Source: Diospyros lotus (taxonomy: Eukaryota; Streptophyta; Magnoliopsida; Ericales; Ebenaceae). Taken from it: a DNA stretch of 64,000 bases. Every line of letters begins with the position of its first letter. The first letter of the stretch is position 1. Position numbers and translations under genes: made by a program. Under the pieces are notes generated by a model. That model did no database searches, was not told the origin of the DNA, and worked only from the letters and a program-made list of their open reading frames with translations. This document shows positions 46,037 through 58,690 of the stretch, piece after piece. The stretch covers positions 26,257,307 through 26,321,306 of the forward strand of contig NC_068343.1 of assembly GCF_014633365.1 (NCBI RefSeq). The letters run 5' to 3'.

Positions 46037-48273
46037 TGTAATGCCCTACTTTCTCGGGAGCGTTATAACTTGGGACAATTCTAGGACAATAATTTTTTTT
46101 CTTTTCAAATTTAAAACAAAACCACATCATTCCTCGAATCTGTCCCAGAATTCCCATTCATTTATCTCGAAAGAGAATCATTATACACATCAAATGTGTA
46201 AGCAATGATTGAAACCTGATATCTTAATATTGATCATTAAATCATCATTCCTTAATACAAAACATAAGTTCTCAACATTAGCCCTAAATAGGATTATACA
46301 TTATCATTTCTTAAAACATTCTGATTTTAAAGTAGCAGAACTTAAATACATAGGCTACGTAACATACATTTCATGCACTTTGCTAAGTACCATTTCATGC
46401 CTCATTCATCTTTGTATCTGCTACAATCTCCATCTGGAACGTTTGAATATTCTAGGGACAAACCCAATTTAGATGATGAATTATCTAAGTAAGGGTACAT
46501 AATGTTATATCATGTGTGTATGCTATGTCTTTCATTGTAAGTGTCAACTGCACCCCTCATGCTACCTACCATTCTTACGGCCACCTCTTTCGAAGCCGGG
46601 GTGTCTGGGGGCACCCTTGGTAGGGTAGCAGTGCCAGTTCGCACTCCCTACGGCCTCAATGCGCGTGATCAATGATATTAACGTGTACATATGTATTTCA
46701 TATGTATGCAGTCTATGTGATGGATACATTTCAAGACATATCAATATGATGAAAACATTCCCAAGGGTCGGGTTTAAAAATCACTTACAAATCAAGCATT
46801 TTTCATAAAACTAAGTCCAGTTGGGAAGTACCACTTACCTTCTCAAGCTCATCGGGCTACCTCGATATATGTGCCTTGCCTCGTGAATCGCCTCGATTTG
46901 TGTGCCAACCTCAAAATTCGTACAAGTCACTTCAACTTAAGCCTCATAGCATCCTAATCACCATAATTATTTAAATAAGCATTCAAAACCTATTTTCCAT
47001 AATTTCTTGCATTTTCTTATTTTTCTATCTATTTTTCCTCAATAAATTCAAACTAAATATTTCTAAAATATTTTCTCAAATATTTCACTACGAAAATTCA
47101 TAAAATAATATTCTTGAATTTTTGAAATTTTCTAGGGAATTTTACTTACCTTGACTTAGCCTCTCTAGCTTCCTCGATATGCGTGCTATATCCTCGAAAC
47201 GTGTGCCCGAACCATTTTTTGTGCCCAAAATCTCCGGAATATTAGTAAATATTCAAACCCTATTTTTTGGGTTTTTTTGAGAATTTTTCCTATTTTTTCT
47301 TCTTTTTCTTTCTTTTCTTTTCTTTTTCTTTTCTTTTTTTCTTCTCTTCTTCCTCTATCTTCCTTCTTTTTCTTGTGCCTGCAACTCCTCTGCTTCATTT
47401 TCTTCTCGCGGCCACCGCCGCTGCTAGGGCCACCGTGCGTCTCCATCGCTGGCCGCCTCGGCCTCCCGGACCTCGGCGTCACGCACCGCTGCGAGTTGCT
47501 GCTCGCAGCCGCCGCCCGCTTGATGCCCAGCCGCTACTGGCCGCGGCTTACTACCAGCGGTAGCCATGGCTGCGACCCACCTTGCTTCCATCTCTCTCTC
47601 TCTCCCTTCCTTCCCTTGGCTTTCCCTACCTAAGCTCGAACTCCCTCTCTCTCACATCTCTCGGCCAGCCTCTCCCTTGCTTCCATTTCTCTTTTCCCAT
47701 TTCGCTACCATTCTCTTCTCCAAAGCTTCCTATTTATAGCAAAATGTAGCTTGGGCATTACTCAACTTGGCGTGTAAAATCTTCCAAGCTTGCGGAGGTA
47801 AGCTTCGGTTACAGAGACGCGGCTAATTTGGAGTTGCAGGGCATGGGGCGAATTGGTAGAGGCATGGGACTAATTGGTAGAGGCATGGGCTTACGCCCAT
47901 TCGCGCGTGAATATATATAAGTATATAAGTGTACAATATATATTTTATATTACACTATACTATCGAGAAAATTATACCTATAATCCCAAATTCATCTCTA
48001 TTATACTTGGCAATTCTCTTATTGCAATTACATAATCAAACGCCAAATTAATTTGCATTACGATGCTAAATTAATAACTTCAAAGGTACTCGAAAATGTT
48101 GATTTTGCCCCCGTGTCCTCACCGGGTCATCGATTAATCCCAAAACCACTGAAGGGTCACTCATTACACAAAACCAGATCCCCACTAGGATTTCGTTGAT
48201 TTTTTGGGAGTTTCCTACAACGATTCAGTTTTACAACCTAAATAGCAATTGTATTTTAGCTGTACCGAAAACT

Positions 48274-48703
48274 GTACAGCTAAAATTAAAGGAGTTCATA
48301 GATTTGGCGTAAAAGGGAAGCTTTGTCCCCGTTACGTTGGTTCGTTAGAGATTTTGAGATGGATAGGGACTTTGGCATATGAGTTAGCTTCGCCACCTCA
48401 GTTGTCCCATGTTCATAACGTGGTTTATGTTTTGATATTGAGGACGTATGTGCCAGATCCTTAGCATGTAATTGAATTTTAGACTCTTGAAGTTAGAGAA
48501 AATGTGTCTTATGAAGAGATGTCTATTAGTATTTTAGAGTGAAAGGAAAAGATTTTGAGGAACTGATAAATTCCTCTTGTAAAAGTGAAATGACAACGAC
48601 ACTCGTCAGAAGAGGTGACATGAGAATTAGAAGAAAAGATGAGACGTCTTTACCCCTCGTTATTCGAGTAATCAGGTACGAATTTGGAAGACCAAATTCT
48701 TTT
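48274..48703 (+). pseudogene. Element H integrase C-terminal fragment
   Basis: The plus strand reads GVHRFGVKGKLCPRYVGSLE, then LAYELASPPQLSHVHNVVYV and a chromodomain-like ending rich in Glu after shifts (SSEEVT, stop, ELEEKMRRLYPSLFE). This is the end of a Tekay-like integrase. The rest of pol is missing; the left edge abuts LTR G directly. Confidence 0.85.
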
Positions 48704-48718
48704 AAGGAGGGGAGAAAT
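48704..48718 (+). promoter_or_regulatory. Polypurine tract of H
   Basis: AAGGAGGGGAGAAAT immediately before the 3' LTR. Element D has nearly the same tract at 54111-54123. Confidence 0.9.
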
Positions 48719-49714
48719 TGTAACGATCCGTTAGAGGGCTCAGTATTTATTCAGGAATTATTTAATTAATTGTTGAAGTATTTGATTAAGACATTTTGTC
48801 AATTAATTATTTAATGTGGTAATTTAGAGATTTTGAAGGGAAATAATAGCATTTAATTCTTTTTAATGTTGGAATTAAAGGAATTTGTCAAGGTGGCGAT
48901 CTAGTAATTTCTAATTGAGAGAATAGCATTTAAAGAGCATTTAATTCTAGTAATTTATTGTAGAAATTAAATGCTAGGACATGAAGGTCATTTAGAAATT
49001 TGTTATTAGAATTTAATTATTAATTAAAGTTATTGTGATTAAGAGATTAAGATAATTTATAAGCGAGATGGTTTTGGTTTAAAGTCTCCTAGTTATAAGA
49101 TATCCATATGTGAGATGGTTTTGGGGTAAAGTCTCTTATTATATTAGGAGAAGGAATCCATGTTAGAAAGGGAGTAGGATCTAGGGTTTTTATATAGCAT
49201 TTAATGGCATTTATTTATTGTAAAAATTAAATGCAAGGGCATAAAGGTAATTATAGAGTTTTATTATTATTTGAGATTTTTAATAATAATTTTTGTATTA
49301 TTATTAATTAAGTGAGATTATGTATTTAAAGGAGAATGAGAATCCATGTATGAGATGGTTTTGGTTTAAATTCTCCTAGTTATATTAGGAGAAGGAATCC
49401 AAGTTATAAATGGAGTGGGATCTAGGGTTTTTATACCTCTATATATAGAGCCCATTAGCTTAGCTTTTCTTCACGCCATATGAAGAACCAAGAGGCCAAG
49501 AGATAGCAAAGGCTTGCTAGAGTCTTCGGGATCGCTCTAGGGTTAGATCAGAGAATTCTATCAGGCAAGTATTCTTCCTGTAATCCCTTCCATTACAGGT
49601 TCATATAAGTTTTTCAGATTATTCCAATTCTTCATTGAGTTCTCAGATTTTATATCAATAAGCAGAGACGTATATATATATATATATGCGCATAACAATG
49701 AAGTTATGAGCAAG

Positions 49715-50011
49715 TTTTATTAATCCTTATCCATTTTGGATTGCAAGTTCTACCAATCCTTATCTATTTTGGATTGCAAGTTCCATTAATCCTTATCCAT
49801 TTTGGATTACAAGTTCTATAAATCCTTATCCATTTTGGATTGCAAGTTCTATTAATCTTTATCCATTTTGGATTGCAAGTTCCATTAATCCTTATCCATT
49901 TTGGATTACAAGTTCAATAAATCCTTATCCATTCTGGATTGCAAGTTCTGTTACTCCTTTTCCAATTTGGAGTGCAAGTCCTATTATTTCTTATTTCTTT
50001 GGAGTTGTAAG
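49715..50011 (+). repeat. Nine 33-bp tandem repeats
   Basis: The unit is TTCTATTAATCCTTATCCAT followed by TTTGGATTGCAAG. The first seven copies are close; the last two are diverged. It lies downstream of the TATA box of LTR H, so in the transcribed leader. Confidence 0.95.
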
Positions 50012-50221
50012 TTGCTTTCTCCTTTTATTTCTTTTAGGGGCAAGTTCTCATATATGCATGATCTTTATAGTGATTCAATCAAATATTATCTTTGGATCAT
50101 CCTTAAAGTTATTTCATATCGATTGGAATTAGTTTTCCCAAGATTTTATTCAGAATGGTGTAGAATCATTAAGTTTTGTTTTAAATTTCAGTTAGCGTTC
50201 ATGTTTGGCAAATTTAATTGT

Positions 50222-50577
50222 AGATATCCGAATGGGTCTTCCCATATCCGGATGAGTTCCAAGTTCCTTGAGTATGATATCCGGATGATTTGTTTATACA
50301 TCCGGATAGATCAAGATAATATCCGGATGTCTCTCCTGATATCCGGATGCCTCCCTCAAAAGTTGAATTTTTCATTTGAATAGTCCCCAGTTATATCCGA
50401 ATGCATCAGTGAGATATCCGGATGACCAGAATCATATCTGAATGTCCTAGTTCATATCCGAATACATCCCAGCATATCCGAATAGCTTCTGCTTTGAATA
50501 TCAGTGTATCCAAATGAGCCTTCTTCATATCCGGATGTCTTTCATCATATCCGGATATCCTTCCTGATATCCGAATG
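50222..50577 (+). repeat. Cluster of about 15 ATATCCGGATG motifs
   Basis: Short palindromic motifs (core ATCCGGAT) and single-base variants (ATCCGAAT, ATCTGAAT, ATCCAAAT) recur about every 14-45 bases. They are usually preceded by CAT or GAT and followed by GTC, CAT, GAC or GAG and pyrimidine-rich spacers. Spacers are not conserved enough to call a simple tandem repeat. Confidence 0.92.
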
Positions 50578-51679
50578 ACTTTTCCAGAAATCCAATTTAG
50601 TTTCCAATGAGTCCTAATTCAAGTTTAATTCAATTAATGTATTCAATACCTTCCAACATTGAATTCATAAGCCAGAACATGACAAGTTAATCATACCCAT
50701 ACCCTAAATCATAGTTCATTGAATCTTTGTATTCTAATATATAAATGAAGATCATATCATGTTCAGCATTATTATAACATGATCAACATTATTTTGTGAG
50801 ATTATGTGTATATATTTTGGTATGAGCATTGAGCATGACTTTATATGGAGCACTACATATCGTGTGCTAGCATTTATGTGAGCATTGCATTTCATTATGT
50901 GCGCCAGACGACTTGTCTGAGGGGATTCCATCAGTTTTAGTTTCAACTCAGTTTATGAGTTGCCCGCCTGGGGGCCACTAAGGGGCTAGGGGCATATTGC
51001 CCACAGTATGTGCTTACAATTTTTATGTATGCAGGTTTCAGATCAGACAGGTATGTATTATCAGATTATGTGGGCCTATGAGCTAAAATTGCATACCTGC
51101 ATTTAGTTTACAGTTTATGTGCATTACATTTTTATTAATGCAAGCAGACAATGATTATATAGTACAAGTTCAGTCAGTTATTTATCAGTATCGATATTCT
51201 TCAATTCAGCTTCAATATTCTTTCCAACTTATTACTTGCTGAGCTTTTGTAGCTTACCTTGTACTCTTCACCCCTCTAGGTTCTAGCAGGAGAGTACCAA
51301 ATATGGGGCCTAACAGCAGTGGTCTATAGTGTGTATACATGGAGCCGCTCAAGATAAAAGATGTCTGGGATTGGTTGATGTCTTATCAGTTTAGGATTAT
51401 TTTTACATTTCAGTTGAGCGATTGTCCCTTAGTCAGAGTTTACGCTTTTTAGTTTGTATTGACTCAGAGTTTTTATTCCAGTTGATTGAGATGTTCAATT
51501 ATGGTATCAGATTTCAGTTTATCAGTTAGTTTATTTTATTTTCCTCATAGCACCTCTTCTCGGGCAGTTCTAGGAAAGGGGGTGTTACACTTATAACTGC
51601 TATTAAGACAATTTTTTGGTATTCTAAACTCATCGAAATTACGTGGCAACTTTATACGAACATGGGATATTACACGGTA

Positions 51680-52520
51680 AATCGAGTATTTAAGCCGTAT
51701 TTGGATAAGTTTGTGATCATATTCATAGACGACATCTTGGTTTACTCACCTTCGGAGGATGAGCACGAGAGTAACATGAAAATCGTACTTCAAAGATTGA
51801 GGGAGCACAAGTTGTATGCCAAGTTTACCATGTGTGAATTTTGGCTAAGTCAAGTGGCCTTTTTAAGGCATATTATATCAGCCGAGGGAATATCAGTTGA
51901 TCCGACAAAAGTGATGACAGTAAGAGAATGGAACCAGCCTAGCCTAGTTATCAAAATTAAAAGTTTTCTAGGGTTGGCTAGTTATTATAGAAAATTTATA
52001 GAGAGATTCTCAAAGATTGCCTCAACCCTTCATGAAACTAACTCAAAAAGGCATGAAGTTTCATTGGAACGAGCAATATGAAAGGAGCTTTCAAACGCTT
52101 AAGGAAAGACTCACAATTACTCTAGTTTCAGCCATGCCAAATGGGTTCAGAGGTTATAAGGTGTACATTGATGCCGTGAAGAATGGATTGGGATGCGTGC
52201 TAATGCAATATGAAAAAGTAATTGCTTATGGGTCTCGACAACTTAAGAGGCATGAACAAAATTACCCAAGCCACGATTTAGAATTAGCTACCGTAGTATT
52301 CGCCTTAAAAGTATGGAGACACTACTTCTACAACGAGAAGTTTGAAATCTTCACTGATCATAGGAGTTTATAGTGCGTGTTCTCCCAGAAAGATCTTAAC
52401 ATGAGACAACGTCGATGGACATAATTCTTAAAAGATTATGATTATGTCATCAAGTATCATCTTGGAAAAACTAATGTTGGGACTAATGCCTTAAGTAGAA
52501 AGGAACCTATGTGTATGGTG
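51680..52520 (+). pseudogene. Element D: RT second half and RNase H
   Basis: Resumes after LTR G: NRVFKPYLDKFVIIFIDDIL keeps the catalytic FIDD. LREHKLYAKFTMCEFWLSQV and ISVDPTKVMTVREWNQP follow. RNase H has [40 protein letters not shown] and FTDHRSL, with all three acidic positions readable, then a TAG and [11 protein letters not shown]. One frameshift near 52030 and at least two stops. Confidence 0.92.
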
Positions 52521-52619
52521 GGAATAATGGTGTCTGAGTGGAAGTTAGTTGAAGGTTTCAACCTAATGACAATGGAAGCTACTCCGAAAGGAAATTCAGC
52601 CTACATAGCCAGTCTCACC

Positions 52620-54062
52620 ATCCAGTCAGATTTGATAGAGCATATATGACAAACTCTCCCTAAAGATCACAGAGTAGAATTATGGGTTGACGAGCAAGGC
52701 CAGGTAAAAACCTCAAAATTTGAGTTAAGAGATGGCATAGTTCGAGTTCGGGGAAGAATATATGTACCTTGAGTAAAGGAATTAAGAGAAGCGATCTTGA
52801 AATAAGCCCATCGATCTAGATATTCGATACACCTAGGAGGTAACAAGATGTATAGAGATTTAAAGACCGAGTATTGGTGGCCTGGAATGAAAAAGAGCAT
52901 TACAAGATATGTTAGTCAGTGTGATACATGCAAGAGGATAAAAATTGAGCATCAAAGACCAAGCATAAGTTTGCAACCACTAGAAATTCTAAAATGGAAA
53001 TGGAAGCATATCACCATGGATTTCGTAACAGGGTTACCAAGAAGCCATAGAGGAAATGATGTCGTATGGTTGATTGTTGACAAATTAACCAAGTCAGCTC
53101 ATTTTTTAGCTATAAAGGTAAGCCAGTCTATAAATAAGCTTGCCCCAACAATACGTTAACGAAATTGTTAGACTACATGGGGTATCAGTACGCATTGTCT
53201 CGGACCGTGATCCAAGGTTCACTTCAAGGTTTTAGGGTAGTCTGCAAAACTGTTTAGGCACTCAGCTTAGACTAAGTACGACTTATCATCCCCAAACTGA
53301 TGGACAATAAAAAAGGATCGTACAGACCTTAGAAGATATCTTGAGAGCATGTGCTCTAGATTTTTCAGGAAGTTGGGAAGAGCACCTACCGCTAGTGGAG
53401 TTCTCCTATAATAACAGTCATCACAACAATATTGGCATGGCTCCATATGAAGCATTATATAGACGCAAGTGTAGATCCCAGGTATGTTTGACCGAAGTTG
53501 GAGAGTGGAAAATATTAGGCCCTGAGATAGTTCAAATAACTACTGAAAAGATAAAAACTATACAAGAAAGAATCAAAGAGGTTCAAAGTCATCAAAAGTC
53601 TTATGCTGACGTCAGGCGTAGAAATTTAGAGTTTCAAGTTGGCGATAAAGTGTACTTAAAGTTATCCCCTCTAAGGATGGCAACTCGGAGCCACGAGAAG
53701 GGTAAGTTGAGTCCCAGATAAACTAGGTCATGCGACGTCATAGAAAGAATCGGGCTAGTTGCTTATTGACTCATTTTACCCATGGCTCTATCCAATTTGC
53801 ACTATGTGTTCCACATGTCACAGCTTCGAAAGCGTGAGCCAGATCTGTCTCAAGTGATCCCGCTAGAAGTCATCGAGATTTGAGATAATCTTTCATACCT
53901 CGAGAGACCAATCAAAATTTTAGATCGTAGAGATCAAGTCCTGAGGAACAAATGAATTCCACTAGTGCAAGTGCTATGGAGAAATCCAATAAGCGAGGAG
54001 TTAACATAGGAGCAAGAAGAAGATATGAAAAGTAATTTCCCATTTTTGTTTGAAGAATCAAT
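52620..54062 (+). pseudogene. Element D integrase with chromodomain-like end
   Basis: GGNKMYRDLKTEYWWPGMKK, CDTCKRIKIEHQRPS (zinc finger); KHITMDFVTGLPRSHRGNDV (first Asp); a damaged middle near 53180-53290; EHLPLVEFSYNNSHHNNIGM (Glu); then VGDKVYLKLSPLRMATRSHE and a GKLSPR GPY/F remnant. After further shifts, LRKREPDLSQVIP and VLWRNPISEE correspond to the chromodomain-like tail. Numerous stops. Confidence 0.9.
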
Positions 54063-54110
54063 AGAAGGAATATATATAGAATAAGCAAATTTCAAGGACA
54101 AAATTTTTGT

Positions 54111-54123
54111 AAGGAGGGGAGAA
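54111..54123 (+). promoter_or_regulatory. Polypurine tract of D
   Basis: AAGGAGGGGAGAA immediately before the 3' LTR, preceded by the shared phrase TTCAAGGACAAAATTT. Confidence 0.92.
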
Positions 54124-56500
54124 TGTAATATCCCAATTTTAAATAAATAAATATAATGTTATTAGGTGAAATATTGCGTACTTCGTGACATCAAGAGAAT
54201 CTAAGAGACAGTTTAAAGATCTCAAAATAGTCGAATAGACAAAAGGGAATCCCTCAAGATGTACATGTCCTAAAAGAAAAAGACATCCATGAAAATCATT
54301 TTAAAATAGGATTTTTAACACCTAAAGAAACCAAATCGGAAACTGTTTCAATACAGTTTTAATACAACATAGAAAATTGAATTAGCGTAAGATACTTTCG
54401 AAAAGATAACAAAACCTTGAGAGAAGTTAAATTTGGAATAAGGAACAACCCTAGAGAGGGTTCGGGGTAAAACAAATGAGTTTTCAAACAAGCATGATTT
54501 TTCATAAGTTTCGGGCTTAAGCGTAATTTTTGAATTTTGGCCGAAAAGAAGTAAAACAAAACTCGGAGTGTATTTTATGAAAAAGGAAACTCTAAGGGTC
54601 GTAGGGGAATTTTTGGGAACTCAACGGGCATCTCGAAAAGGCCTAAAAAAGACTTAGAAAATTTAAAGGGGTCAAAATGCAAAAAAAGAAAAAATGAAGA
54701 AGGTGAAGCAGCCATGGCCATCGGCCATCACTGCCATCAATGGTCAGCCATTAGCCGGCACTATTAAGGCTACCTGAGAGCACGAGCATCGGCCCCACCT
54801 CATGGATTGGGCAGGTCGTGGGTCGAGAAAAGGCTAGGTATAGTCGAGATCAAGTGATGTACAAAGAAGCATGATTGTGCCTCATCGAAAATTTGGGAAG
54901 AGATTTTGAAGCAAATTGTCAAGATTTAAGGTGCAGAAAGGTCATATCAAGCATTAAAGACTTGGATTAAACCAGGTATGGCTCGTTTAAGCCTCAAGAA
55001 CGAGTATAAATAGAGGTTCAAAGGTGGTCGAATGCATTAAAGTTTAGGCTTCAATTTTTTGGCATTTGAGAGCAAATCAGAAGTCATGGATAAGGGGTTT
55101 TTTCTCTCTAGTTTGTGAGGATTGTTTCTGGTGATTTTGGGAAGTTTCGGGTTGATTTGAGAGAGTAATCAAATGTGGTCAGAAGTATGAGGCATTGGCC
55201 AATTCGGTCTGATTTTTGGCTTTTTGGAGCATCACCGGTGGTTATTTTGGGCAAAGAAAGGTACCATTCAGACCGATTTGAAGAGGGTTATCGAGTGGTG
55301 CAAAGAAAATAGAGATTGGGAAATTGCCAGCGATCAAATTTTTGGAAAAGACGATCGACGCGTAGCTGTCACGCGCTAGTTGATTTTTCAGACCACACGC
55401 CGGTGCATGGGAGCACATGCCAAGTCAGATTTTTTTGAAATTTTTTTGTCTATTTTTAGAATATTATTTTAGGATTTACGGTATAGAAAAAAATTGAAAA
55501 AAATACTCGAGTAGGTATTTATTTGGGAATTTTTTGAGAAGAAAATAGGAGAAAAATAAGAGAAAATTATGAAAAATAGATTATTGAAAGTCTTGAATAA
55601 ATGTGATGGCCAAGGGTTATTGAGGTGTCAAGATTTGACTAAGGGTGTGGTTATTAGATCTCAGCACATAAATCAAGGGCATTTCGAGGTTTCAATGATA
55701 AATCATTTCAAAGGTAAGTGGTTCAACCCAAAACCCAGTTTTATGCAAATGTATCATGTTGTCATGTCTTGGTATGTTATGCATCACATAGAGTGCATTT
55801 ATATTTTCTAATGATGAAATATGCATATGTGCACGATGAGATTTTTGGTTATATGTCGCATGGGTTTGGGATTAGGGACTAGCATCGTTGCTTTGCCAAT
55901 GGTGCACCCATGTACCTCGGTCTGACAGGAAGACTATAAAAATAGTAGGCAACAATTGGGTGCAGTCAGCCCAAACATAGAGTAATGATGATATGTTGCA
56001 TTGCATACATACATGTGCATTATGTACCCTTACTTAGATGATTCAACATCTAATGGGGGCTTTGCCCTTGGAATATTCAAACATTCTAGATGGGGTTTGC
56101 AACGAGGGCATAGAATTGATTGAGATGTAACGACTCAAGGCGTCACGGATTTGATAAATTTATTTCCTGCATTTTGCTAATTCATGAGGATCCAAATATG
56201 TACTAGTCATGTATATCTTCAGTCATGTTGATAACTTATGTTTCAATGATGTATCATCTGGTATTATGGATGATGTTTAAGGAATGGTCATGTAATTTTG
56301 ATTCAATATTGTATGTTTAGGTTCGATTCTTGCTTCCGCTTGATGAATACCTAATCTAGTATATATGATGTATAAGGAAACTAATGTTAGGTAGGTAGAA
56401 GGGAAATTTTGGGAGTTTATATCATGTTGAGATATTTAAAAAAAAATATATAGCCAAAATTTCCCAAGTTATAACATGCCCGAGAAAATAGGGTATTACA
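54124..56500 (+). repeat. 3' LTR of element D, 2377 bp
   Basis: Begins TGTAATATCCC and ends GGGTATTACA. TATA box GTATAAATAG at 55004-55013. GC-richer patches lie at 54705-54800 and 55355-55425. Hairpins: TTAGATG/CATCTAA (56033-56052) and TTGGAAT/ATTCTAGA-like (56069-56091). It is followed by an antisense gene remnant of another element. Confidence 0.93.
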
Positions 56501-56503
56501 TAG

Positions 56504-58690
56504 TCCGCAGAAAGTCATTAGTCAATGATGGCCTTTTTCACGGCCTCTTCCACGTCTCGCTGTCTGTCGCTTGTCGCCCTATCAGCCTCCATTTTTAGTC
56601 TTCCCACCTCCTCCTACGCTTTGATCGCCCACTACTCGACACTGGCTAGCTCGGCCTGCAGATGGTAGGTTTCCTTTCGGGCATCTCAAAATGAAGCGAC
56701 CAGCTCTTGAAAAGTCCCTTGGCTGTGCTCTAGCTCTGTATTGGCCTCTTAATAGATTACTTCCAGAACGTAGCTCTTGCTTCTCGAATTCTAAATCTTT
56801 AATGCATCGATTTAGGAGCTTTCATTCTTGATTGCAAGAGGCTAACTAGTTCCTCCATTCGTTCAACTTGGCCTCCGTAGCCTCCAAGCGAGCCCTGTTC
56901 ATGGCATTTATCGCCACGGCTCCCTAGGCTCCCTGTGAGGAGCAGCAGAAAGATTGTAAGAAAGAGCCATAAAGGAACGAATGGGAAACTAAAAACTAGA
57001 AGAAACGACTTACAAGGGCCACGTTGTACTCGAAGTTATCCATGTCCTCGAGAGAGTTGAGGAAATACCACCCCTCGTCACAAGGAAGAATAATCAAATA
57101 CAGTAGGTGGGCCCTGACACCTGATGTGTGAATCGTGTTAGTGTCCAGGACCCCCGACTAAATTTGGAAGGGTTCACCTCATGCCCAGCTCCCTTGGCCC
57201 ATATCGTACGCCTTTTCAATGGGAGGATGCATCTCTGGCAGGATAGGGTTGAGGTTATGGTGAGGATCCTCGATATTCAAAACTTGGCAGCCTGGGAATT
57301 GGGGATTAATCACGGACTTCCTATAGATGCCACGGCCTCGTCCTTGAGTGATGTCAATGGCCATTTGATTGAGCCTTGAAGACACCTCGACGTCCGCTAC
57401 ACAAGGGGGTTGTGGCTTATCCTCGTTTTGGTTACCACATGCCCTTTACATCTCGGGATGGTTCCCCCGTGCCCTGCTCTGCTCATCTTGCTTGATGAAG
57501 CCTGAGTAGGAGACACAAATAATTGGGGAATAGGTTCGTCAATAGGTCAGCAATCAGCAGCGGGAAGCTCCCTCTCCTCTAGAATCGTGAGGTTGGTGAT
57601 CGAGATTAACATGGTGGTGTCCCTTTCTATCTCGTGTCTGCCCCTCTTCTTCTTCCTCTGTCTTGGTGGCCATTGTCTCTCCCACCCTTTTTGCTGGCTA
57701 GCAGCATGGAACTGTTGGCTTATGGGATGGAGCCTCTAGAGTAGCTACAGAGCCTACCCTCCTCTGTGAGTCTAATACCATCCGACTTATCACTGCATGC
57801 AAAGAAAAGCAAAAAATGATGAAATCCTAAGTAAAGAAAAGAAAGTCAAGCAAAGCAGCAAAGGATTGTGCACACGAATATAGAGAAGCTAATATTAATT
57901 GAAAAAGAAGAGCAAAAGCAAAAAAAGAAGCCAGGTGGATCCACACCCTCAGGGGAATGCTCTTTCTGTAGAGGGATGGCCCATTCCTCTGTGGTCATGT
58001 GGACAATAGGCGGGCGATGTGATACTAGTCGAGGGACTTAGTGATGGGATGACCCGACGAGCCTTGGCATCCATTTGGCCCGTATTAGCCTATCAGTCAT
58101 TAGGTAGTCATATAGGTGTGATGGGCCACTGAGGAGAAGAGCATAACGTTCATGATATTGTTCTTGAAGGTCACTAATGGTGGCCCTGCCTAAGCGCAAT
58201 TTTGCCACCCTCACAGGGTCAGTAACACACTTGCAAGGAGCATTCGACACGTTGTTCTGTGGTTGGAACAAAAACCATCGAGTATCAAAAGAATTGGTCT
58301 TAGCAGGGGAGTCATAGAAGATACGATCCTTTGGGCGAGGGCGATGCAAGGTGTATAGATTGTATCGGTTCCTCACCAAATAAAGGTAGAAAAAACAATA
58401 TAGGAGTTCGATGGAAGGGACTTTTTTTTTTTTCTTAGCAACACACAAAGAAGGCGATTAGCTGGGTCCAACCATTAGGGTGAAGCTGGCCCTAGGCTAG
58501 GCCACTCACTCTACGTTGGCCACACAATTTTTAGCCTATTTGGGAATCCTAGTTTGGTATTGAGATGGTATCCTATTGTTACTATGAAGAAGGGCGATAT
58601 CATCCTTCGACATATAGGAAGGCACCTTAAGGTAAGCTCGGACAACCCCGTTCTCGTTGATCTCCCTATGGTATATCTTGGTGCTTGCCA
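56504..58690 (-). pseudogene. Antisense intron-bearing gene of element J, coiled-coil product
   Basis: Minus-strand gene remnant. The start is probably the Met of MASTKIYHREINENGVVRAY at about 58690, with VPSYMSKDDIALLHSNNRIP after it. 58448-58038 reads KDRIFYDSPAKTNSFDTRWF and DPVRVAKLRLGRATISDLQE. Later, EGWYFLNSLEDMDNFEYNVA ends at a GT donor (57013); a GT-AG intron of 81 bp (57013-56933) keeps phase into AINAMNRARLEATEAKLNEW and a heptad-rich end (TYHLQAELASVE, EEVGRLKMEADRATSD). It resembles plant gypsy-type transposon proteins with long coiled coils (possibly PF04195-like); function unknown. Several stops. The 3' end is cut by LTR D. Confidence 0.65.

Larger units (their letters stand above)
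48719..51589 (+). mobile_element. 3' LTR of element H, 2871 bp
   Basis: Begins TGTAACGATCCG and ends GGGGGTGTTACA. U3 has two copies of a block of about 90-140 bp with GAGATGGTTTTGG, TATTAGGAGAAGGAATCCA and ATCTAGGGTTTTTATA (about 49061-49195 and 49345-49435). TATA-like CTATATATAG is near 49439. Downstream are nine 33-bp tandem repeats and a cluster of ATATCCGGATG motifs, unusual for an LTR. A hairpin of TGAGCT/AGCTTA type lies at 51240-51256. Confidence 0.9.
46037..51674 (-). mobile_element. LTR G (minus, solo) split by element H fragment
   Basis: Outer ends TGTAATGCCC (46037) and GATATTACA (51674) are LTR-like. Flanks CGATG (46032-46036) and CGGTA (51675-51679) fit a decayed 5-bp duplication, and removing the block rejoins the RT of D. 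Part 46037-48273 is an LTR in minus orientation related to LTR C: TATA GCTATAAATA at 47740-47731, GC-rich leader 47400-47560, hairpins 46433-46455 and 46469-46488. The last piece of G is 51590-51674. Confidence 0.75.

Noticed and set aside
47267..47633. Overlapping open frames in the CT/GC-rich leader of LTR G
   Set aside because: They follow from base composition (TTTTCT runs and a GC island); no similarity to a known family.
49710..50128. Open frame with an 11-residue repeat across the 33-bp tandem repeat
   Set aside because: A 33-bp period keeps a frame open automatically; no suitable start codon and it lies in an LTR leader.
57128..57379. Plus-strand open frame of 83 codons
   Set aside because: It is the reverse of the antisense gene remnant and has no similarity of its own.
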